A DNA stretch of 64,000 nt from Corynebacterium glaucum (lineage in GTDB: Bacteria > Actinomycetota > Actinomycetes > Mycobacteriales > Mycobacteriaceae), in the NCBI RefSeq assembly GCF_002287505.1, contig NZ_CP019688.1, positions 1,662,674 through 1,726,673 of the forward strand, in the 5' to 3' direction. Positions 30,149-39,784 of the stretch are shown in pieces. The notes under the pieces were generated by a model, which saw only the letters and a program-made list of their open reading frames with translations, made no database searches and had not been told where the DNA came from. The number at the start of each line of letters is the position of its first letter. Positions within the stretch are counted from its first letter, which is position 1. A program made the position numbers and the translations under genes.

Positions 30149-31819
30149 CTACTTCGACGCTGCGGGGCGGGTGCTGGTGACCGTGACCGTTGCCGTCGAC
30201 GATGTCTTAGTGTTCTTCGCATCCTCAACCGACGCCGGATCGAAGCTCGGATCGGTGATCGAAACGGTCTCGCCAATGCGGTCGCGGTACTCGTCCGGCC
30301 AGTTAATCACGATGTCGCCGGCCTTCAAGTCACCGCCGGTGACGGCGATATCAACGTCGTTGGCGGTGTCGGTCTTCACCTCGCGCTCTTCGACCTTGCC
30401 GGAGCGGGCGTCATCGCCATCGGTGGCCAAGACGAGGACCTTGTCCTTGCCGCCGTCTTCGTACACAGCATCAACCGGCACATTGAGTGCCTTGTCAGTT
30501 TCCGCGGTGATGATCTCCGCGCGCACCGAGCCGCCCAGCAGCAGGCCTTCTTTATCGCCGGTGACCTCAATCTCCACCGGGAACATCACGGTGGAGCCTT
30601 CGCCGCCGCCAGCACTATCTCCGCCGCCCATCACGGCAGCCGGATCCACGCTGGCGCCGCCGGAGTTTCCGGCGGGAGAGATGCGAGTTACGCGACCCGC
30701 GTACTCCTTCTTGCCGGTGGCGGTGGAAGTGAAGGTCACTCGGTTGTCTTTGGCAATCGATGCGACGTCGGCTTCGCGTACCTCGGCGCGGATGATCAGA
30801 CGCGAGTCGTCGGCAATGCTCAAGATGCGTCCCTGCGGCACATCACCTTCCTGCACGTCGACCGAGGTGACTAAACCGTTGATCGGCGAGTAGATCGTCG
30901 CTTCCTTGACCTGGTACTCCAGGGTGCCGTCGCCGGCTTCGAGCTCGGAGTTCTCCATTGCGCGCCACGCGGAGTCCACCTGCCCCTGCAGCTGGATGCG
31001 CTCTTGCTCCACCTGCGAACGCGCGGCCGCGAGTTCAGCCTGCGCATCCTGCAGTGCCGCGTATGCCTCCTGCGTACTCATCCCCGCGGACGGCGCGTAG
31101 TTCCCCTCCAACGCCGGAACCTCAGCGGGGTACCCCTGCACCTGGTCTCCGGGAACCGGAACTGGAGCGGGCTCGGGAACAGGCACAGGGGCCGGAGCGG
31201 GTGCGGGCGCTGGCGCCGGCTGCTGCCCGCCATTGCCGTGCACCTGCTGGTCGAGCCAACTGGAGACTTGTCCGGCCATGTCGGTGGCCACGCGCACCGC
31301 GCGGGTCGCCGCGCGCACCCCACCGTTGGCAGCCACCGCTGCGTCGTACGCCGCCTGCGCCTGGTTCACCTGCGCCTGCGCCGCGCGAATCGACGGGTGC
31401 GTGCCATTAGCCACGCTGGCGTTGAGCGCGTCAAGCTGCGCCTGAGCCTGGTCCACACCCTGCTTCGCTTCTGCCTGGGCGTTGGCCTGCTGACGCTCCT
31501 GAATCTGCAGCTGGCGGTCCAGCTGCTCTGTGTTCATCGAAGCGAGCAGCTGCTCGGTACGCACGCGATCGCCGGGCGCAACCTCGATGCGCTCCACCTC
31601 GGACTGCACGGAGGACGTAATGCTCACCGCACGGATCGGCGCGATCTTGCCGCTGACCACCACGCTGTCGCGCACGCCCTCAGCGGAGGCGATGGTGTAG
31701 TCCCCCGGCGCGAGACCGTCCTCGCCTCCCCCATCGCCGCCGCCCGGCATCCCGCAGGAGCCGAGGAAGAACGACGCGGCCACAACCGCTGAGAGGGCTT
31801 TGAACTTGGTGGAAGCCAA
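30149..31819 (-). CDS. MacA/HlyD-type adaptor lipoprotein
   Basis: This 556-residue adaptor starts at TTG 31819 with AAGGAG 5 bases upstream. Its signal ends in lipobox LGSC (Cys22), so it is anchored to the outer face of the membrane. Order of parts: barrel-sandwich half (VVVSGKIAPIRAVSIT), a long Gln/Ala-rich helical hairpin (about residues 75-175 and 235-285) interrupted by a Pro/Val-rich insert (about 198-226, repeats of PAPA and PVPVP), then the returning lipoyl and beta domains (EATIYSPINGLVTSVDVQEGD). The Pro-rich insert at the hairpin tip is odd for the family. It heads the three-gene operon. Confidence 0.88.
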   Translation of the reverse strand: MASTKFKALSAVVAASFFLGSCGMPGGGDGGGEDGLAPGDYTIASAEGVRDSVVVSGKIAPIRAVSITSSVQSEVERIEVAPGDRVRTEQLLASMNTEQLDRQLQIQERQQANAQAEAKQGVDQAQAQLDALNASVANGTHPSIRAAQAQVNQAQAAYDAAVAANGGVRAATRAVRVATDMAGQVSSWLDQQVHGNGGQQPAPAPAPAPAPVPVPEPAPVPVPGDQVQGYPAEVPALEGNYAPSAGMSTQEAYAALQDAQAELAAARSQVEQERIQLQGQVDSAWRAMENSELEAGDGTLEYQVKEATIYSPINGLVTSVDVQEGDVPQGRILSIADDSRLIIRAEVREADVASIAKDNRVTFTSTATGKKEYAGRVTRISPAGNSGGASVDPAAVMGGGDSAGGGEGSTVMFPVEIEVTGDKEGLLLGGSVRAEIITAETDKALNVPVDAVYEDGGKDKVLVLATDGDDARSGKVEEREVKTDTANDVDIAVTGGDLKAGDIVINWPDEYRDRIGETVSITDPSFDPASVEDAKNTKTSSTATVTVTSTRPAASK

Positions 31820-31929
31820 GGTGTCTCCTTACGTACCGTGCCTGAAAAACCGGCTAGAACCTCAGCAGACTATACACGCCCAACCTGTGTCACTCTGGCC
31901 GAAACGGGAAAAATAGCACCTCGGTCAAT

Positions 31930-32472
31930 CTAGTTGACAGGCCGAATCGCAAACGAACCCCACACCGCATCCGGTGGCAGCGCCTCGAGCGCCCGCACCC
32001 CCTCGGCATCCGCGAGCGCCCGCAACGTCGCGCCGTTGTCGTAGACCACCACCGCCGCAATCGCCCCCGGGTCCAGCTGGATGCCGTTGGCTCTGCCTTG
32101 CGCCGCCAGCCGCTCAGCTTCGCGCTGGAACACATCTGCCCGGTTTTGGCCGGTTGTGGGTTCGGGAATGGGCTGAAATGGGGCGTCGATAAGCAAAAGT
32201 GCATTGACCCTCCGCACCTCCCGCACGATGGCTGCGGCCTCCTCCGCGCGGCGCGCCGTATCAAAGGTGACCAGGGCAAAGGAGGAGCTTTCGCTTATCG
32301 ACGGCTTCGTGCGCGACGCATATTCCTCCCAACTTTCCCCTTGGTGACGCCCAAGGGTGTCGCCCTGGAGGGTTGGTGCGTGCGGTTGGGTGCGCAAACC
32401 CACGACGTAGACCCCGGCGACGACGAGGATGATGCCAAGCGCCGTGGCGAGTGCCGTTGCGAGGCGGCGCAT
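31930..32472 (-). CDS. Hypothetical membrane-anchored protein, 180 aa
   Basis: It has one N-terminal hydrophobic span (about residues 5-25) followed by an extracytoplasmic domain with VTFDTARRAEEAAAIV and NALLLIDAPFQP segments. Its start lies one base past the stop of the RluD-type gene, so it is the last gene of an lspA-rluD-type transcript. Function not recognised. The end sequence ...GSFAIRPVN suggests a beta-strand-terminated alpha/beta fold. Confidence 0.65.
   Translation of the reverse strand: MRRLATALATALGIILVVAGVYVVGLRTQPHAPTLQGDTLGRHQGESWEEYASRTKPSISESSSFALVTFDTARRAEEAAAIVREVRRVNALLLIDAPFQPIPEPTTGQNRADVFQREAERLAAQGRANGIQLDPGAIAAVVVYDNGATLRALADAEGVRALEALPPDAVWGSFAIRPVN
32184..32304. 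repeat. Two opposed copies of the GCTTATCGACG motif
   Basis: One exact copy lies on the minus strand (32184-32194) and one on the + strand (32293-32303), about 100 bases apart within the same small gene. The second copy is part of a 20-base exact match to 8894-8913. Only one of the two can be in the coding sense. Confidence 0.7.
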
Positions 32473-32473
32473 C

Positions 32474-33403
32474 CTACGACTGCCTCATCGCGTCGAGCGC
32501 GTGCTGCAAATCAGTCGGGTACGGCGACTCCACCTCCACGTAGTCGCCGGTGCGCGGGTGGGTGAAGCCGAGCTTGGTGGCGTGGAGCCACTGGCGGTTC
32601 AGGTTCAGCTCCTTGGCCAGGTTGGGGTCGGAGCCGTACATCGGATCGCCCACGCACGGGTGGCCAATGGCGGACATGTGCACGCGGATCTGGTGCGTGC
32701 GGCCGGTCTCCAGGTGCACCTCGAGCAGGCTCGCGCGGCGGAAGGCCTCGAGCACCTCGTAGTGGGTGACGGACTGGCGGCCGTCGTCGGTGACCGCGAA
32801 CTTCCAGCCGGACGACGGGTGGCGTCCGATTGGCGCGTCGATGGTGCCCACTATCGGGTCCGGCAGGCCCTGGACCATGGTGTGGTAGGTCTTGTCCACC
32901 GTGCGCTCTTTGAATGCGCGCTTGAGCACGGAGTAACCGGGGACGGATAGCGCGACGACCATGACGCCAGAGGTACCGACGTCGAGGCGCTGCACGATGC
33001 CTTTGCGCTCGGGCGGGCCCGCATCCGGCAAGGTGAAGCCCATTGCCTGCAGCCCGCCAACGACGGTTGGGCCTTCCCAGCCCAGGGTGGGGTGCGCGGC
33101 GACGCCGACGGGTTTGTCCACCGCGATGACGTCGTCGTCCTGGTAGAGGATGGTCAGACCCTCGACGTGCTCCGCGACCGGCTCGGGCGCGCGCTTCGGC
33201 TCCGGCAGGGTCGCTTCGAGCATGGTGCCAGGGGTGACGCGGTCGGACTTCTGCACCGGCTGGGCATCGATGAGGACGTCACCCGCCGCAATCATGTCCG
33301 CGGCGGCGGCGCGGGAGACGCCGAAGAGCTTTGCAATCGCCGCGTCCACGCGCATCCCGTCAAGGCCCTCAGGCACGGGCAGGGAGCGAAATTCCCCGCT
33401 CAC
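32474..33403 (-). CDS. RluA/RluD-family pseudouridine synthase
   Basis: This 309-residue enzyme isomerises uridines, probably in 23S rRNA. It has an N-terminal S4 domain ([18 protein letters not shown]) and the catalytic motif [14 protein letters not shown] with the nucleophilic Asp. [20 protein letters not shown] is the other RluA-family signature. The GTG at 33403 overlaps the lspA stop by 4 bases (GTGA), so translation is coupled. The lspA-rluD pair is conserved in many bacteria; the exact target uridines are inferred at best. Confidence 0.92.
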   Translation of the reverse strand: MSGEFRSLPVPEGLDGMRVDAAIAKLFGVSRAAAADMIAAGDVLIDAQPVQKSDRVTPGTMLEATLPEPKRAPEPVAEHVEGLTILYQDDDVIAVDKPVGVAAHPTLGWEGPTVVGGLQAMGFTLPDAGPPERKGIVQRLDVGTSGVMVVALSVPGYSVLKRAFKERTVDKTYHTMVQGLPDPIVGTIDAPIGRHPSSGWKFAVTDDGRQSVTHYEVLEAFRRASLLEVHLETGRTHQIRVHMSAIGHPCVGDPMYGSDPNLAKELNLNRQWLHATKLGFTHPRTGDYVEVESPYPTDLQHALDAMRQS

Positions 33404-33894
33404 TGCTTCTGCCCCAGTTCGGCAACGAAAATAGCGATCAGCAGCACGACCACGCCGACGCTGATGCTGGCATCCGCGATGTTGAACACAGCGAAGCTGC
33501 GCACTGAGATGTAGTCCACGACGTGCCCGAACCAGAACCCCGGCTCGCGGAAGAGGCGGTCGCAGAGGTTGCCTAGGGCGCCACCGGCGATGAGGCCGAC
33601 GCCGAGCGCCTCGAAGCGGCTCGTGATGCGCGGGGCGTAAATGAGCGCGCCGATCACGAACGCGAGCTGGATGGCAGTAAACAGCCAAGTGACGTTCGTG
33701 CCCATAGAAAACGCGGCGCCCGGGTTGAACAACAGGCGAAACTTCAGCCACTCGCCGAGCACGTAGACCGTCTCACCGGGCTCAAGCCATGAGAGCATGA
33801 ATTGCTTCACTGCCTGGTCCACCGCCGCGATGGCCACCATCGCGACCGCCACCGGCGCGAGGTAGTTGCGGGTGGATACTGTCTGCGCTGTCAT
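33400..33894 (-). CDS. lspA: Lipoprotein signal peptidase LspA
   Basis: This 164-residue integral membrane aspartyl protease removes the signal peptide of prolipoproteins, of which this window encodes at least four. Four spans are visible, with family motifs [20 protein letters not shown] (catalytic Asp) and FNIADASIS (second Asp). A GTG at 33897 directly before the ATG may be the true start, because TACAGT (33909-33904) ends 6 bases before it. Confidence 0.95.
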   Translation of the reverse strand: MTAQTVSTRNYLAPVAVAMVAIAAVDQAVKQFMLSWLEPGETVYVLGEWLKFRLLFNPGAAFSMGTNVTWLFTAIQLAFVIGALIYAPRITSRFEALGVGLIAGGALGNLCDRLFREPGFWFGHVVDYISVRSFAVFNIADASISVGVVVLLIAIFVAELGQKQ

Positions 33895-33969
33895 CACCGA
33901 CTCACTGTAGCCGGTTCGGCACAGTGCTTCGGAATAGTGCTTCTCTACTGGTGCGCTTGTGCCGTGGGG

Positions 33970-33981
33970 TAGGCTCAAAGC
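33970..33981 (+). promoter_or_regulatory. Probable leaderless promoter of the 332-aa lipoprotein
   Basis: TAGGCT (33970-33975) ends 6 bases before the GTG start at 33982. Confidence 0.45.
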
Positions 33982-34980
33982 GTGTTTACCTTGCGTCGGT
34001 TCCCTGTAGTTACGTTGGCGTCCGCCGCATTGTCCAGCCTTGTCCTGGGCCTGGTGGCGTGCTCGACCGAGGAGCCCGACCCGATGGCGGACGTGCCCGC
34101 CTTTCCGGTGGACGCCCCGGTAGTCACGGTTTTGGAGCAAGGCGAGAACCCGCAGCTGTTGGAGTACACCTACGCTTCGTTTGAATCGCCGGAGGCGAAC
34201 TGGCACACCACCTTGGAGGTCGCGGGCGGCATCGACCAGGCGGTCGCGGCCGAAGGCGAAAACGTTGACCCGGAGGCACCGGCTGGCGGCGATGTGATGA
34301 CCACGACGCTGCCGGTGACCATCACCTTCCCCGCCGGCCCGGCCCCCGAAGAGGCAGCTGATTCGACGCGCAGTGTACGGATCACCGCTGGTGCCGGCAA
34401 GCACTCCGATCTGGCGCTGGGCCAGGAGGTTGCCGCCAACGAGGGCTTCATGCTCAGCTGGTGGGGCGATGACACCGGCGCCATCGATGCCGTGAAACTC
34501 CTGCCGCCTGAGGAATCCCCGGAGGCCGGTCGCCAGGTGGTGGAGCAGGCGCTGCTTTCAGTCATGTCCGCTAACGTGGTGTTCCCGGCTGAGCCGATCG
34601 GCGTCGGCGGCTCGTGGTCCGTGGAGGCGCGCACGACTGGCGATACCTCCATGATCCGCACCACCACATACACGGTGCGCGACATCACCGACGGCCCGGA
34701 CACCGCAGTCTCGCTCGACGTAAAGGTGGACGAGCGCCCCGCCCAGCAGCCGCTGCGCATCGACAATCAGGTCGCGGGTGCCCTCGACGGCCAGACGCTA
34801 CAGGTTGAAAACACCTCAGCCACCTCCGACGGCGAACTCACGGTGGAATTGAACTACCCGCTTCCCACCAGCGGCAACGTCGCCTCCACCACGCGCCTGA
34901 CCTACTCCGGCGGCGAGGGCAGCTCATTCCGCATCGTCCAAGACGTGACCTCCGGGGTCACCTTTAAAAAGGAGGGCTAG
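33982..34980 (+). CDS. Secreted lipoprotein (DUF6263-like)
   Basis: This 332-residue lipoprotein starts at GTG 33982, with a signal ending in lipobox LVAC (Cys27). The mature part is beta-rich and acidic, with a duplicated look: a segment with TLPVTITFPAGP and a second with LTVELNYPLPTSG. I suspect the DUF6263 family from layout, without certainty. Its TGA/TAG region is followed immediately by the ABC ATPase gene (34981), so the two are co-transcribed, which suggests a functional link. Confidence 0.75.
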   Translation: MFTLRRFPVVTLASAALSSLVLGLVACSTEEPDPMADVPAFPVDAPVVTVLEQGENPQLLEYTYASFESPEANWHTTLEVAGGIDQAVAAEGENVDPEAPAGGDVMTTTLPVTITFPAGPAPEEAADSTRSVRITAGAGKHSDLALGQEVAANEGFMLSWWGDDTGAIDAVKLLPPEESPEAGRQVVEQALLSVMSANVVFPAEPIGVGGSWSVEARTTGDTSMIRTTTYTVRDITDGPDTAVSLDVKVDERPAQQPLRIDNQVAGALDGQTLQVENTSATSDGELTVELNYPLPTSGNVASTTRLTYSGGEGSSFRIVQDVTSGVTFKKEG

Positions 34981-36678
34981 ATGGTAGCGCCCTTACACAT
35001 TGGCCTCGACGGCATCTCGTTTTCCTACCCCGGCGGCAACCGTGTGCTCACCGACATCTCGTTCGCCGTGCCGTCGGGATCCGTCACCGGCTTAATCGGC
35101 GAGAACGGCGCGGGTAAATCAACGCTCCTCGGCATCATCTCCGGGGAGCTCACACCGGACGTCGGCACCTTGATCACGCCGCCGGTCACCGGGTTCATCG
35201 CCCAGGAAACCTCACTGCCGTTCACGGAGCCCGCGAGCACGCTTATCGACGCCGCTGTGAACGAGTTCCGACAAATCGAAACCGACATCGCAACGTACTC
35301 CGAGAAAATGGCAGAGGAGCCGGAGAACCAAAAGCTGGCGGAAGCCTTTGACCGCGCGCTTGCCCGCGCCGAGAACTCCGGCGTGTGGGAGCTCGACGCC
35401 CGCATTGCCACCGTGCTCGCCGGCCTGGACTTAGCCAACGTGCCGCTGGAGACCCCGCTTGGGGAGATGTCGGGCGGCCAACGCCGCCGTTTCGCTCTGG
35501 CGACGCTTCTGCTGCGACCAGTCGATGCGATGGTGCTGGATGAGCCAACGAACCACCTCGATGACGAAGCTGTGGACTTCCTCATCGGTGAGCTCGAGGC
35601 GTTCAAGGGACCGGTGCTCGCAGCCTCCCACGACCGTTACTTCCTCGACTCCGCGTGCGACGGCATCGTCGATCTTGACCCCGGCTTGGGCGCCGAAGGC
35701 GGCTACGGCGAGGCGACCCGCCAAGGTGCGCGCTTCACCGGCGCGTTCACCGACTACCTCAAGGCGCGCGAGGACCGACGCCGCCGCTGGGAAACCGACT
35801 ACGCCGCCCAAGAACACGAGCGCGTCCGGCTGGAAAAGGCCGCGGAGCAGACCGCTGAGGACGTCTTCAACTCGCAGGAAAACAAGACGGAAACTCGCGC
35901 GGCGGCGAAGTTCTACGCCGACCGCGCGGCGAAGACCGTCGGCTCACGCCGCCGCGCCGCCGAACAAAGGCTGGACAGCCTCGAACGCAGCGCTATTCCG
36001 GCCCCGCCGCAACGTCTGCGCTTCACCGGTGTGCCGCCGCACACGGCGACGTCGATAGGCGTGCCTGCGGTGACAGCCGTGAACCTGCGGGTGCCCGACC
36101 GCCTAATGCCCCTTTCCCTGAAGGTGCAGCCCGGCCAGCACCTTCTGGTGGAAGGCCCGAACGGCTCCGGCAAGTCCACGCTGCTGAAAATCATCGACGG
36201 CACCATCACCGACTACGAGGGCGAGCTGCTCATCCCCGAAGAGCTCACCATCGCCCGCCTCGAGCAGGACGACGCCTGGCACGACCTTGAGGCCACCGCC
36301 GCGGAGATCTTCGAAAGCCACACCCCCGACGGCACGCCCGACCTGGTGGAAATGGGGCTCATGACCCCCGAACAAGCGGTGAAAAAGCTCGCAGATCTCT
36401 CGCTCGGCCAGCGCCGCCGCGTCTCGCTCGGCATCATCTTGGCCTCGCCGCCGGATCTTTTGCTTCTCGACGAGCCGACGAACCACCTCTCACTCGTCCT
36501 CGCGGAAGAGCTCGAGCATGCTTTGCTCGACTTTGCGGGCACCGTGATCATCACCAGTCACGACCGTTGGGTGCGCCGCCAGTGGCGCCGCCGCATCGAG
36601 CAAAACGATCCTCGCGCCAGGATTCTCACCCTGTCCACCATGTGGACGGGCGAACTCTGGCGCGAGGATCGCTTGTAA
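34981..36678 (+). CDS. ABC-F-type ATPase (two ABC domains, no membrane part)
   Basis: This 565-residue protein has two ABC cassettes. First: GENGAGKST, MSGGQRRRFALATLL, VLDEPTNHLDDEAVD. Second: GPNGSGKST, LSLGQRRRVSLGIIL, LLLLDEPTNHLS. The interdomain region (about residues 255-345) is rich in Arg, Lys and Glu, as in ribosome-binding ABC-F proteins that act on the peptidyl-transferase centre or confer antibiotic protection. A housekeeping translation role and a resistance role cannot be separated from sequence alone. Confidence 0.9.
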   Translation: MVAPLHIGLDGISFSYPGGNRVLTDISFAVPSGSVTGLIGENGAGKSTLLGIISGELTPDVGTLITPPVTGFIAQETSLPFTEPASTLIDAAVNEFRQIETDIATYSEKMAEEPENQKLAEAFDRALARAENSGVWELDARIATVLAGLDLANVPLETPLGEMSGGQRRRFALATLLLRPVDAMVLDEPTNHLDDEAVDFLIGELEAFKGPVLAASHDRYFLDSACDGIVDLDPGLGAEGGYGEATRQGARFTGAFTDYLKAREDRRRRWETDYAAQEHERVRLEKAAEQTAEDVFNSQENKTETRAAAKFYADRAAKTVGSRRRAAEQRLDSLERSAIPAPPQRLRFTGVPPHTATSIGVPAVTAVNLRVPDRLMPLSLKVQPGQHLLVEGPNGSGKSTLLKIIDGTITDYEGELLIPEELTIARLEQDDAWHDLEATAAEIFESHTPDGTPDLVEMGLMTPEQAVKKLADLSLGQRRRVSLGIILASPPDLLLLDEPTNHLSLVLAEELEHALLDFAGTVIITSHDRWVRRQWRRRIEQNDPRARILTLSTMWTGELWREDRL

Positions 36679-36690
36679 AGCCGAGCGTTC

Positions 36691-37338
36691 CTACAGCCCC
36701 GGCGCCTGCTGGTAGCCCTGCTCAGGTGCAGGTGCTGCAGGTGCGGCAGGCGCTGCCGGCGCTGCGGGTGCTGGCGCGCCACCCTGGCCCGGATCAACCG
36801 GAGCCGGCGCGACCGGCGGATTCGCGCTGCACATTGCCGGCACCTGCTCCGGCGGCAGGGTCGAGGAAATCAGGTTGCAGGCCCACATCTGGGACAGCTT
36901 CCAGTGGCCGCCCTCGTTGACGAAGGTGACGTCGTTGATCAGCGTCGGCTCCTGGCCCGGCGCGGTGAGGTTCACCGCAGCCAGCACCTGGTTCGGCTCG
37001 AAGTCCGGCAGCACCGGCTCCACGACCTGGAAGTTCGCGCCGGATTCAACCTGGGACTGCGTCATGACGTCGAAAAGCTCCGGCACGTTCTCACCGCCTT
37101 GGACGGTGAGCATGCGCTCTTGAATCGGCAGGTTCGGATCCGCCGCGCGCTGAATCACGGAGTTGAGCTCCGCCACCGTCGGCATCTCCGCCACCGGAGC
37201 GGCTTGGGTCTGCTGTTCACTCGACGGCGCAGCGGCAGTCGTGGTCTCCTCCGCCGCATCCTGCTCATCGGAGCAGGCGGCCAGCCCCACGCTCAGGCCA
37301 ATCGCAGCAACAGCAGCGGCAATTTTTTGTGTATGCAC
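36691..37338 (-). CDS. Secreted lipoprotein with Ala/Pro-rich tail
   Basis: This 215-residue protein starts at GTG 37338 with AGGGAGAA upstream. Its signal ends in lipobox LAAC (Cys22), then a Thr/Ala linker and a domain of about 110 residues containing VAELNSVIQRAADPNLPIQE and LSQMWACN. The C-terminal 40 residues are an Ala/Pro/Gly tract. This domain arrangement is common in mycolate-containing bacteria (low-molecular-weight antigen-like secreted proteins); the family call is an inference. Confidence 0.75.
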   Translation of the reverse strand: MHTQKIAAAVAAIGLSVGLAACSDEQDAAEETTTAAAPSSEQQTQAAPVAEMPTVAELNSVIQRAADPNLPIQERMLTVQGGENVPELFDVMTQSQVESGANFQVVEPVLPDFEPNQVLAAVNLTAPGQEPTLINDVTFVNEGGHWKLSQMWACNLISSTLPPEQVPAMCSANPPVAPAPVDPGQGGAPAPAAPAAPAAPAAPAPEQGYQQAPGL

Positions 37339-37432
37339 GTGTTCTCCCTTTCACATGTGTAACACCACGAGCGTACCCATAGCCCCACGCCGAACCCCAA
37401 ACGACACCGCCACTTCTGGCACGCTAGTGCAC

Positions 37433-38344
37433 ATGGGCAACTTTGTTCTCGTGATTTCCACCGGCGGCACCATCGCGTGCACCACGGATGCTACCGGCAC
37501 GCGCCGGCCAACGCTCACCGCCGCTGAGCTTGTCGAACAGTCCGGCACCGCCGAAAGTGTCGGGGTCTATGACGCAGCCAACCTCGACTCCTCAGCCATC
37601 ACCCTCGCCGACATCGACACGCTCGCAGAGTTCATCGAGCAATCGCTTATCGACGACTCCGTGACCGGCATCGTCCTCACCCACGGCACCGATTCGCTGG
37701 CAGAAACAGCCCTGGCGCTCGACCTCATTCACCACGATCCCCGACCCGTTGTCCTTACCGGGGCGCAGCACCCCTCCGACCACCCGCACACCGACGGACC
37801 GGAGAACCTGCGCCGCGCCATCGACGTCGCCGCTGACCCGCTGCGCCGCGGCCAGGGCGTCCTCGTGCACTTCGACGGCGACACCCTGCCGGCCCGCGGC
37901 CTGTACAAGGCCTCCACTGCGGACCTCGGCGCGTTCGCGTTGACCACCGAGCGTCCGCAGCCGCGCCCCGCCCCAGTGCCGCGCGCCACGCTCAGCGGCA
38001 TCAACGTACCCATCCTGCGCGCCTGGCCCGGCGCCGACGGCACGCTGGTCGAGCTCGCCGCGAACACCAACCCAGACGGCATCGTCGTCGAAGCACTCGG
38101 CTCTGGCAATGTCTCCCCCGCCATGGGCGAGGCCCTCGGCCGCGCCATCGAGCGTGGCATCCCCGTTGTCGTTTCCACCTCGGTTCCGCGTGGCGGCGTG
38201 GAATTCGCCTACGGCGGGGGCGGCGGTGGCGCCACTCTCGGCGAACTCGGCGCCCTCCCCGCCGGCTCCCTCTCCCCCGGCCAGGCCCGCATCGCGCTCA
38301 TCACCGCGTTGGCCACAGGAACAGACCCGAGCTCACTGCTCTAG
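37433..38344 (+). CDS. ansA: L-asparaginase
   Basis: This 303-residue amidohydrolase makes aspartate and ammonia from asparagine. The first catalytic Thr is in VISTGGTIACT and the second catalytic set in VLTHGTDSLAETA (Thr-Asp), with a conserved Lys in ARGLYKAST. There is no signal peptide, so the enzyme is cytoplasmic. ATG 37433 fits the usual short N-terminus. The end overlaps the convergent dinB end by 12 bases. Confidence 0.92.
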   Translation: MGNFVLVISTGGTIACTTDATGTRRPTLTAAELVEQSGTAESVGVYDAANLDSSAITLADIDTLAEFIEQSLIDDSVTGIVLTHGTDSLAETALALDLIHHDPRPVVLTGAQHPSDHPHTDGPENLRRAIDVAADPLRRGQGVLVHFDGDTLPARGLYKASTADLGAFALTTERPQPRPAPVPRATLSGINVPILRAWPGADGTLVELAANTNPDGIVVEALGSGNVSPAMGEALGRAIERGIPVVVSTSVPRGGVEFAYGGGGGGATLGELGALPAGSLSPGQARIALITALATGTDPSSLL

Positions 38345-39706
38345 CCAATCACCCCAGTCCAAGCTGTCGAGGGGGTCTGCTGGGTGGAGCAGTGGGTCGT
38401 CGGCACGCATGCTTTTGATGCGACCTGGACCAGTGGCTCGGGTTTCAAACCGCACGGTGACCCATCCTTTGCCCGCGCCCTGCACCCAGCCGTGGCCGTG
38501 CTCTTCGTGGTAGACGTCCTGCGTGGCCTGCCACTGCCCCGCCTTCGGCGCAGCATCAGCGATGACCTCCACCTGCGGCCCGCCGGCGCGGTCCGATACC
38601 CCGGACTCGTAATCCGTTTGCACTGGTTTCACGATTGTTTGGTCGAGCTCGGGAAACAGGACGTCTTGCAGCGAATCCTCCAGCCCCGAATAGCTCACAC
38701 CCACCAGCCGGATCGGGCCGACTTCATCCGGGTAGCGCATGATACGAAACGCGGTGGCCAAGAGCGTCTCCTCATCATCGGTGGCGTACGGCAGGGTCGC
38801 CGAACGTGACTCGGTGTGGAAGTCCGACATCTTCAGCTTCACTGTCACTGTGCGCGCGCCGCGGCCATCCTTGCGCAAGCGTCGATGCGACTCTGCGGCC
38901 GCTCGCTTGAGTGCTGCGTCGACCTCGGGCGCGGTCGTGAGATCCTTTGGATAGGTGTGCTCGGAGGAAATCTGCTTCGACTCGGCGCGGGGCGCGACTG
39001 CACGGTCATCGTGACCGCGCGCGAGGTGCCACAGCTGCTTGCCGACGACACCCCCGAGCGCGATCTCGACCTCCTTCTCAGTCAGCGCTGCGAGATCACC
39101 GATCGTCTCAATACCTGCCGCTTTCAGCTTTGCGCCGGTCACCGGCCCCACTCCCCACAGCTCGTTAACCGGCAGCGGGTGCAGGATCTCCAACTGCTCC
39201 TCGTGCGGGATAACGAACACACCGTCTGGTTTCGCCAAACCGGAGCCGATCTTCGCGTACTGCTTGCCGCTGCCCGCGCCGATCGAGCTCGGCAAGCCGG
39301 TTTCGCGTTTGATTTCCGCGCGGAGCTCGTTGGCCCATTCGGTAACCGCGTCGGGTGAGGCGTCGAAAAGCACCGATGGCTCCATGAAGGCCTCATCGAT
39401 GGAGAGCTGCTCGAACACATCTACGTGGCGCGCGATGATCTCGAATACCCTGCGGGAGGCTGCGGAGTAGACGGGACGCCGGGGTGCGACGAGTACTGCT
39501 TGCGGTCCGACGAGCCGCGCCGCCCGGTGGGTGGGCATTGCGGAGCGGGCGCCGTACTTGCGGGCCTCATAGCTCGCGCCTGCGACTACCCCGCGGCCCG
39601 AGACCCCCGCCACGAGCACCGGGCGACCTTTGAGCGTTGGGCGGGTGAGCTGCTCCACGGATGCGTAAAACGCGTCCATATCGATGTGCAGCACCCAACG
39701 TGACAT
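38333..39706 (-). CDS. dinB: DNA polymerase IV (Y family)
   Basis: This 457-residue translesion polymerase has the palm motifs LHIDMDAFYASVEQL and SIDEAFMEPS (catalytic acids), the finger-palm YEARKYGARSAMPT, and the thumb helix-hairpin-helix region GVGPVTGAKLKAAGIETIGD. A little-finger domain follows, then a longer C-terminal tail (about residues 360-457) than E. coli Pol IV (351 residues). The ATG at 39706 is chosen over the GTG at 39715 because TACCGT ends exactly 7 bases upstream of it. Confidence 0.94.
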   Translation of the reverse strand: MSRWVLHIDMDAFYASVEQLTRPTLKGRPVLVAGVSGRGVVAGASYEARKYGARSAMPTHRAARLVGPQAVLVAPRRPVYSAASRRVFEIIARHVDVFEQLSIDEAFMEPSVLFDASPDAVTEWANELRAEIKRETGLPSSIGAGSGKQYAKIGSGLAKPDGVFVIPHEEQLEILHPLPVNELWGVGPVTGAKLKAAGIETIGDLAALTEKEVEIALGGVVGKQLWHLARGHDDRAVAPRAESKQISSEHTYPKDLTTAPEVDAALKRAAAESHRRLRKDGRGARTVTVKLKMSDFHTESRSATLPYATDDEETLLATAFRIMRYPDEVGPIRLVGVSYSGLEDSLQDVLFPELDQTIVKPVQTDYESGVSDRAGGPQVEVIADAAPKAGQWQATQDVYHEEHGHGWVQGAGKGWVTVRFETRATGPGRIKSMRADDPLLHPADPLDSLDWGDWLEQ

Positions 39707-39719
39707 GTCCCTCACGGTA
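39707..39719 (-). promoter_or_regulatory. Leaderless dinB promoter (-10 box)
   Basis: TACCGT (39719-39714, minus strand) then 7 bases and ATG 39706. No SOS-box-like palindrome was noticed in this stretch. Confidence 0.5.
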
Positions 39720-39784
39720 CCTGGAGCCCCGCTGGCCTCCGCTGATTGCTCATCGCATCACCGGCGTGTGCCGGGCGCGGTTGG

